A stretch of 20,046 bases of DNA, taken from NCBI GenBank assembly GCA_036741235.1, contig DAINSQ010000089.1, positions 1 to 20,046 of the forward strand, in the 5' to 3' direction. The notes under the pieces are model-generated. The model made no database searches, was not told the DNA's origin, and saw only the letters and a program-made list of their open reading frames with translations. This document shows, in pieces, positions 15,717-20,046 of this stretch. Position 1 is the first letter of the stretch; each line of letters begins with the position of its first letter. The DNA is from JABWBR01 sp036741235 (GTDB taxonomy: Bacteria > Bacteroidota > Bacteroidia > Chitinophagales > Saprospiraceae). The translations under genes and the position numbers were made by a program.

Positions 15717-18089
15717 ATGCGCAAGATTTTCACGTTGCTGGTACTGGCACTGCTGAGCCAGCGTCTTTCGGCTGAAGCTTTTTATATCGATCAATACGAT
15801 ATCCGCGTCCATATCGCCAATGACGGTACGCTCGACGTCGTTGAGACAATCGATGTGGTTTTTACAGAAGAACGCCACGGCATCCTGCGCAATATGCCGT
15901 TTCGATATTACAACGAAAATATCCCCAACGGCGATCAAGCTCGGCGCTCTTATCAGGAAACCGATGTTATTACGCTGTTTTTCAAAGACGTTCAAGTCGA
16001 CGACCGACAGTTTGAACATTATCAGGAGGGCGATTATGAAGTGCTGCGAATCGGCGATCCCGATGAATATGTGAACGGCGCCCAACGCTATGTCATTCGC
16101 TACAAGGTGTATAACGTCCTCAGCTTTTTTAACGACTTTAGCGAACTGTACTGGAACCTGATCGGCAACGACTGGGATGCCCAAATCAATAATGCCACTT
16201 TCCGCGTAGACTGGGACAAGCCCATCCCCGCCAATTACGAAGTCCGACACTTTGTATCCAGCGGCTACTACGGCCGCACCGGCGGCAATGTGGAATACCG
16301 CCTCGACCCCGGTCGCCGTTTCCTCGAAGGAAAAACAACGAGTATGCTCGGCGCCCATGAGGGATTGACTGTGGGCGTTTCATTTCCCAAAGATTTCCTC
16401 CAACTGGTCCCCCTGCCGCCCGAGGCCGTCGCCCAAAGGGTTGTCATCCGTCGCCATGATACTGAAATCGATATCCAGAAAAACGGCGTGTCAAAAGTCA
16501 GAGAGGTCTTTCAAATCAAAGTCCTCCGCGACGCCAAACGCTGGAACCGCCACTTCAATACCTATGTTGACGACCTGCCCTCCGGATTTTACAACCTGGC
16601 CGGCGGTAGATACCGGTATGCCATCCGCAACCTCGAAGTAACCGGCGGCAAACGCTGCCGCTCCGGCCACGGCGCCTGTATTCAATTCGATCAACTCGAC
16701 GACGAGGGCGTGGCTACGCTGATTATTACTTACGAACTCTTCGGCAATTTATTGGTCGAAGGTGACAAATTGCAATACCAACACCCCGCCCCGATTACCT
16801 TTGACGAACCCGTACTGCGCAAAAGCCTCCACATTTCCTGGCCCGTCGGGGGCACCGATGTCGATTTCAACGCCTATGCCGATCATGATCCGATGCAACA
16901 CGATCAAATCGATGTAAAAAAAGTGGGCTCCCATGCCGCCGAAGCCATCATCAATGCCCATCCGTTTTTAAACCCCGGCCATCAACTGACGTTCAATTTA
17001 TCGCTGCCCGCCGCCGCCATTGTCGATACCCCACCTTTTGCTTATACCTGGGCGCTTTGGTGGGTCAATAATAAATTCCTTTTCCTCCCGTTTCTGATCA
17101 TTGGATTACTGTATGCAATTTGGGATCGCTGGGGGCGTGACGAGCATATCACCCACATGGTGCATTATTATCCCCCTGCCGATCTGCCCCCCTCCGAAGC
17201 CGGCATTATCATTGACGACAAACTGCATGACCGCGATCTCCTGGCCTTGATACCTTATCGGGGCTCAAAAGGTCTGCTCGAAATTACAGAGCTGGAAAAG
17301 AAATTCCTACAAAGCAGAAATTATGAATTCAAATTAATAGCCCAGCTGCCTGAAGATAGCCCCCGTTATGAAAGAACCATGTGGACCGGGCTTTTCGGCG
17401 CCAATCCCGATATTGGCGACAGGGTGACGCTCACCCAACTGCGCGATAAGTTTTATGTTCATTTCAATAAAGCAAAAAAACAACTTGAACAGCGGATACA
17501 GGAACGCTCTTTTTACGTGCCTCGCACCAGAGGCGCAGGCATTGCGCTGTCTATTATGGGCGGCATTGCTTGCGGTTTTGGTATTGTTGTGATGCTAATT
17601 GCTTTACTGGCGGGCGAGGATTTTGTGTCCCGGGAGTTGGGCATAGGCCTTTTGATAAGCGGTATTACGGCTATTATTTTCGGCGTTAAAATGCCCAAAA
17701 AAGCGCCGATGGGGCTTGAAGCTTTCAAACAGGCCGCAGGTTTCAGGATGTTTGTTGAAGATGCAGAATTGCCAAGACTGGAAACTTTTCTGAAAGAGGA
17801 TCCCCACTACTTTGATAAAACACTGCCTTACGCCATCGTCTTTGACCGGGTTGAAGCCTGGGCCGACAAATTTAAAGACCTCGCTGTTCCGCCGCCCCAA
17901 TGGTACCACAGCGATAGCTCTCGGCCGTTTTCCACCATCTATTTTACAAACCAGCTCAGCAACGCCATGCAATCAGCAGGCAGTACATTTGTTAGTATGC
18001 CCGCTCCTAAAAGTAGTGGAGGTAGTAGCTTTGGCGGCGGCGGTTTCTCCGGAGGCGGATTTGGCGGCGGCGGGGGAAGTAGTTGGTAA
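15717..18089 (+). CDS. DUF2207 family membrane protein
   Basis: A 790-residue protein. A signal peptide (about 1-19) is followed by the typical DUF2207 start (FYIDQYDIRVHI, then RHGILRNMPFRY) and a large beta-rich extracytoplasmic region to about residue 440. A membrane helix at about 448-468 leads to a cytoplasmic segment, then two further helices (about 606-630 and 641-660). A second soluble region ends in a Gly/Ser-rich tail (about 766-790, finishing GGGGGSSW). That tail is characteristic of the family and of LemA-linked partners. The function is unknown. The pairing with lemA 3 bp upstream suggests one envelope-associated unit. A strong hairpin just downstream probably ends the transcript. 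The start is the first ATG after lemA and gives a good signal peptide. Confidence 0.93.
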   Translation: MRKIFTLLVLALLSQRLSAEAFYIDQYDIRVHIANDGTLDVVETIDVVFTEERHGILRNMPFRYYNENIPNGDQARRSYQETDVITLFFKDVQVDDRQFEHYQEGDYEVLRIGDPDEYVNGAQRYVIRYKVYNVLSFFNDFSELYWNLIGNDWDAQINNATFRVDWDKPIPANYEVRHFVSSGYYGRTGGNVEYRLDPGRRFLEGKTTSMLGAHEGLTVGVSFPKDFLQLVPLPPEAVAQRVVIRRHDTEIDIQKNGVSKVREVFQIKVLRDAKRWNRHFNTYVDDLPSGFYNLAGGRYRYAIRNLEVTGGKRCRSGHGACIQFDQLDDEGVATLIITYELFGNLLVEGDKLQYQHPAPITFDEPVLRKSLHISWPVGGTDVDFNAYADHDPMQHDQIDVKKVGSHAAEAIINAHPFLNPGHQLTFNLSLPAAAIVDTPPFAYTWALWWVNNKFLFLPFLIIGLLYAIWDRWGRDEHITHMVHYYPPADLPPSEAGIIIDDKLHDRDLLALIPYRGSKGLLEITELEKKFLQSRNYEFKLIAQLPEDSPRYERTMWTGLFGANPDIGDRVTLTQLRDKFYVHFNKAKKQLEQRIQERSFYVPRTRGAGIALSIMGGIACGFGIVVMLIALLAGEDFVSRELGIGLLISGITAIIFGVKMPKKAPMGLEAFKQAAGFRMFVEDAELPRLETFLKEDPHYFDKTLPYAIVFDRVEAWADKFKDLAVPPPQWYHSDSSRPFSTIYFTNQLSNAMQSAGSTFVSMPAPKSSGGSSFGGGGFSGGGFGGGGGSSW

Positions 18090-18105
18090 AGATGCTGTTG
18101 CATAT

Positions 18106-18141
18106 CGAATCCCGGATGCGGAATAATTCATCCGGGATTCG
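18106..18141. terminator. Probable bidirectional terminator hairpin
   Basis: CGAATCCCGGATG (18106-18118) pairs perfectly with 18129-18141, giving a 13-bp stem with a 10-nt loop. ATAT (102-105) and TATAT beyond it extend the stem past a one-base bulge. It lies between convergent genes, 16 bp after the DUF2207 stop and 9 bp before the orphan's stop. It can fold on both strands, but no long T-tract follows. Confidence 0.75.
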
Positions 18142-18150
18142 TATATCGGC

Positions 18151-18621
18151 TTACTGACCGGCTCTCTCTCCCAATGTGGGGAAATTGGCAGCCGTGTAGT
18201 GGCTGAATTTCTTCTGGCTGGTAATCGGAAACTTGTATCTTCCGATAAAACTGGAAAAAAAGGCGTTTAACTCGGTCGTATTGATGTTTCTGGAATCTGG
18301 CCGCAGTAGATAACCAATATGGTTTATCTTGCCATCCTCGCCCCAAAATACGTGCATCCAGATTTTCACACCTTTTATGTCAAAATTGATCTTTTTGGAA
18401 TAATTATCCATCTCAATCATCATTTCCAACCAGGTGCCGAATGCCTTTTCAAAATCATTGCCGGCAGCTTCCAATAGCGACTGCCCGTAGGTTTGCGTCA
18501 ATTGTTCATAGCCCTTCTCGTTTTCTCCCATCACAAACACTTTGGGCATCTCGGTAGTTTGTGCAGATAACATGTTCAGGGTTGTTAATGCCGTCATCAG
18601 AAAAGTTAAAACTAGCTTCAT
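18151..18621 (-). CDS. Small exported protein of unknown function
   Basis: A 156-residue protein that I do not recognise. A signal peptide (about 1-20, ending LNMLSAQ) indicates export to the periplasm or beyond; there is no lipobox Cys. The mature part has a helical, acidic segment (about 30-75), then alternating strands (VKIWMHVFWGEDGKINHIGY), and a C-terminal stretch with FSHYTAANFP. There are no Cys residues and no recognisable catalytic motif. The gene stands alone: it converges on DUF2207 across a strong hairpin and diverges from cvpA across 190 bp. A TATTTTTG box lies 18 bp before its start on the same strand. Confidence 0.75.
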   Translation of the reverse strand: MKLVLTFLMTALTTLNMLSAQTTEMPKVFVMGENEKGYEQLTQTYGQSLLEAAGNDFEKAFGTWLEMMIEMDNYSKKINFDIKGVKIWMHVFWGEDGKINHIGYLLRPDSRNINTTELNAFFSSFIGRYKFPITSQKKFSHYTAANFPTLGERAGQ

Positions 18622-18639
18622 AGGTATGTCTTTTTTTTA

Positions 18640-18647
18640 CAAAAATA
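18640..18647 (-). promoter_or_regulatory. Possible -7 box for the small exported protein
   Basis: Read on the minus strand, TATTTTTG matches TAnnTTTG 18 bp before the start codon. No -33 TTTG is found at the expected spacing, and the surroundings are A/T-rich, so a chance match is possible. Confidence 0.35.
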
Positions 18648-18795
18648 CAAAAAAAACGCCTTAGCGCTTATGGGGCTTTAACGCAAAAAACACATATAAA
18701 CTTGCGTGCGCCGCTTTATTTCTTTTTTCAGCTTCCGTTCATCGAAAATTGTGGATAATTTGTTTCTTTTTATAGCAGCTTTGCGTCTAATGGGA

Positions 18796-18803
18796 TATAT
18801 TTG
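18796..18803 (+). promoter_or_regulatory. Possible -7 box for the CvpA-family gene
   Basis: TATATTTG is an exact TAnnTTTG match but ends only 8 bp before the ATG, which would give a nearly leaderless mRNA. A TTTG at 18780-18783 is too close to be a standard -33 element. Otherwise the 190-bp divergent region holds only A/T-rich sequence. Confidence 0.35.
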
Positions 18804-18811
18804 ATAACACT

Positions 18812-19414
18812 ATGATCGTAGATATCTTATTTCTAATTGCAGCAGGTTATGGATTTTACCTCGGTTTCTCCCGGGGTATCATCAAAACAGTCTTCACGGT
18901 ACTGTCCGTCATGATCGGAGTAGTAGCAGCTGCCAAGTTCGGACCGGTGATGACCGATTTCCTGGAGTCCGTCGCCAATAGCCGGAGCCCGCTGATGTTT
19001 CTTGCAGGCTTGCTTCTGACATTCGTCAGCGTTATGCTCGTGATCCGTATCGCCGCTAATTTTGCGGAAGGAGCGCTTGAAAGCGCTAATATCAATATCA
19101 TTAACCAGGTTATCGGCGGGCTTGTAATGGGCAGCATTATAACGCTGCTTTACAGCGCCTTGCTACTTTTTTCAGATCGCTCGCACATTATTGACGAAGA
19201 TACCAAAGTTGAATCCGTAACCTATGAGTACCTCATCGACTTTCCCGGTCAATTTGTGAAAGGCGCCAAAAAGGTTTGGCCCATTTTTGAAGACCTCTGG
19301 GACCACTCCGTTGATTTCATGGACCGCATGGAAAAGGTTGAGCTGGAACAAAAAGAATCCGACCAGGTTTATGATATTGAAGAAGACAGCACAAGCGAGC
19401 CACCCAGAAGGTAA
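18812..19414 (+). CDS. cvpA: CvpA family inner-membrane protein
   Basis: A 200-residue protein with four predicted membrane helices (about 2-20, 22-42, 60-82 and 100-122) and the CvpA-type start, MIVDILFLIAAGYGFYLGFSRG. The family is named for colicin V production in E. coli and its molecular role is unclear; links to envelope homeostasis are reported. The second half is a cytoplasmic or periplasmic helical tail rich in Glu and Asp (about 125-200), ending SEPPRR. The length is at the upper end of normal for the family. It is transcribed alone. The next gene is convergent, with 11 bp between stops and a small hairpin across the cvpA stop codon. Confidence 0.88.
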   Translation: MIVDILFLIAAGYGFYLGFSRGIIKTVFTVLSVMIGVVAAAKFGPVMTDFLESVANSRSPLMFLAGLLLTFVSVMLVIRIAANFAEGALESANINIINQVIGGLVMGSIITLLYSALLLFSDRSHIIDEDTKVESVTYEYLIDFPGQFVKGAKKVWPIFEDLWDHSVDFMDRMEKVELEQKESDQVYDIEEDSTSEPPRR

Positions 19415-19424
19415 GCCCTTCTTT
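19406..19424 (+). terminator. Weak terminator hairpin across the cvpA stop codon
   Basis: AGAAGG (19406-19411) pairs with CCTTCT (19417-19422) around the loop TAAGC, followed by two T. The cvpA stop codon TAA (19412-19414) lies in the loop. The six-pair stem and very short T-run make this a modest candidate. Confidence 0.4.
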
Positions 19425-19425
19425 A

Positions 19426-19893
19426 TCAAACAGTTCCCTTATTGTAATTGCGCCACACCGACACCAACAGCCTGATCGGGAATAACACCGAGCTGATAAT
19501 GCTGCCCACCGCGAATAACAGCATCTGGCTCTGTATGTAGCTAGCCATCCCCACCTGAGACGTTGTGGGCAATGATGCCACCAGCGCTATCGCGCCTTCA
19601 TTGTCGAGAAACTCCTGAAATAGGCTCAATTGCTCTACCTGAAAGAAAATAAAAGGCAGAAACAGAAAAACGAAGGCAACTTTTATCCGCTGCCGGTGTG
19701 CCAAAAATGTAAGATGTAATAAAAAAATATAACGCGTAACTGTGATAAAAGTAATGATATACAACGCATTAATGAATATAAACGGGTAATCCTTGACTTC
19801 AATGATCATAGGAGCCAATACAACGCCTGCCACCAATACGGTGATTATCCACCAGAGCAGCTCAAATCGCCAGTATAGATGTTGCGTATTCAT
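19426..19893 (-). CDS. Four-helix integral membrane protein of unknown function
   Basis: A 155-residue hydrophobic protein with about four membrane segments (about 9-31, 36-65, 70-89 and 119-146). There is no signal peptide cleavage site and no recognised motif. Charged positions are few and lie at helix ends (HRQRIK in the second half of the loop after helix 2, RLLVSVWRN at the C-terminus). It resembles short conserved hypothetical membrane proteins of Bacteroidota, but I cannot name a family. The start codon directly abuts a run of ten heptamers, so its 5' leader consists entirely of AACCTAC-type repeats and has no ribosome binding site. It converges on cvpA. Confidence 0.75.
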   Translation of the reverse strand: MNTQHLYWRFELLWWIITVLVAGVVLAPMIIEVKDYPFIFINALYIITFITVTRYIFLLHLTFLAHRQRIKVAFVFLFLPFIFFQVEQLSLFQEFLDNEGAIALVASLPTTSQVGMASYIQSQMLLFAVGSIISSVLFPIRLLVSVWRNYNKGTV

Positions 19894-19990
19894 GTAGGTT
19901 GTAGGTTGTAGGTTGTAGGTTGTGGGTTGTGGGTTGTATGTTCTAGGTTGTAGGTTCTATGTTTAAACCTACAACCTACAACCTGGAACC
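19894..19990. repeat. Heptamer tandem repeat with an inverted partner
   Basis: Ten consecutive 7-mers run from 19894 to 19963: four GTAGGTT, two GTGGGTT, then GTATGTT, CTAGGTT, GTAGGTT and CTATGTT. After a short TA they are met by inverted units at 19966-19990: AACCTAC twice, then AACCTGG and a partial AACC. The arms 19950-19956 and 19966-19972 pair perfectly around a 9-nt loop and can extend outward with a few mismatches. Its left edge is the start codon of the membrane protein on the minus strand. Confidence 0.85.
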
Positions 19991-20003
19991 TTTGAAAAAC
20001 GGC

Positions 20004-20034
20004 GAAGGCCCAATCCTTTAGGGACCGGGCCTTC
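20004..20034 (-). terminator. Terminator-like hairpin, probably for a gene beyond the window
   Basis: GAAGGCCC (20004-20011) pairs with GGGCCTTC (20027-20034). Inside, TCC and GGA form a second short helix across an AA/CC internal loop. On the minus strand the stem is followed after four bases by five T (19995-19999 on the plus strand are A). This fits an intrinsic terminator for a leftward gene lying to the right of position 20046. Confidence 0.5.
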
Positions 20035-20046
20035 TGATGAGTTGGC

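Noticed and set aside
15528..16358. 276-codon minus-strand frame across lemA and DUF2207
   Set aside because: It is antisense to two genes with clear family signatures and shows no motif of its own.
19894..19990. CRISPR array or insertion-sequence end
   Set aside because: The heptamers have no spacers, and no transposase or target-site duplication is visible near them.
20004..20034. Riboswitch or small RNA at the right edge
   Set aside because: The fold is a simple two-part hairpin without a recognisable ligand-binding core; a terminator for a gene outside the window explains it more simply.

Overview
The window looks like chromosomal DNA of a Bacteroidota bacterium, most plausibly of the Saprospiria (Haliscomenobacter/Lewinella-like) group. 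The pointers are a type IX secretion (T9SS) C-terminal sorting domain on a 2839-residue surface protein, Ig_7-, BACON- and SprB-like modules, a lipoprotein with an acidic stretch after its lipid-carrying Cys, no Shine-Dalgarno sequences before the starts, and TAnnTTTG -7 boxes upstream of several genes. The placement is inferred from gene content; no rRNA or tRNA is present to settle it.

Left half (1-12966, all + strand): four exported proteins. In order they are a giant multidomain T9SS adhesin (100-8619), a surface lipoprotein with two FN3-like domains and a Kelch-type propeller (8627-10306), a small exported protein of unknown function with two hydrophobic segments and a C-terminal Phe (10383-11240), and an exported coiled-coil plus WD40 protein (11251-12966). 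The gaps are 7, 76 and 10 bp. The only sizeable gap holds a repeat element with a 14-bp perfect inverted repeat. The set reads as a cell-surface or envelope module for adhesion or protein-protein contacts; no enzyme is recognisable in it.

Middle (12976-18089): a lone glycogen branching enzyme gene (glgB, - strand) ends 9 bp from the WD40 gene. Divergent from it is the two-gene unit lemA plus a DUF2207 membrane protein, spaced by 3 bp. A 13-bp perfect hairpin closes that unit.

Right end (18151-20046): a small exported orphan (- strand), a CvpA-family membrane protein (+) and a four-helix membrane protein (- strand). The latter starts directly at the edge of a run of ten heptamers. The last 45 bases hold a terminator-like hairpin that probably serves a gene beyond the window.

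The least explained signal is non-coding. Three intergenic gaps each carry a compact element built from GGTT/AACC-containing short repeats arranged as inverted repeats around a small loop, with a different unit in each: an 8-mer at 10310-10370, a GTTATCGGTT-type unit at 15028-15104, and a 7-mer at 19894-19990. The shared layout with unrelated units suggests a class of Bacteroidota intergenic element. The second signal worth following is the WD40 protein, which resembles the sensor half of STAND/caspase-WD40 proteins but carries a signal peptide in place of an effector domain.
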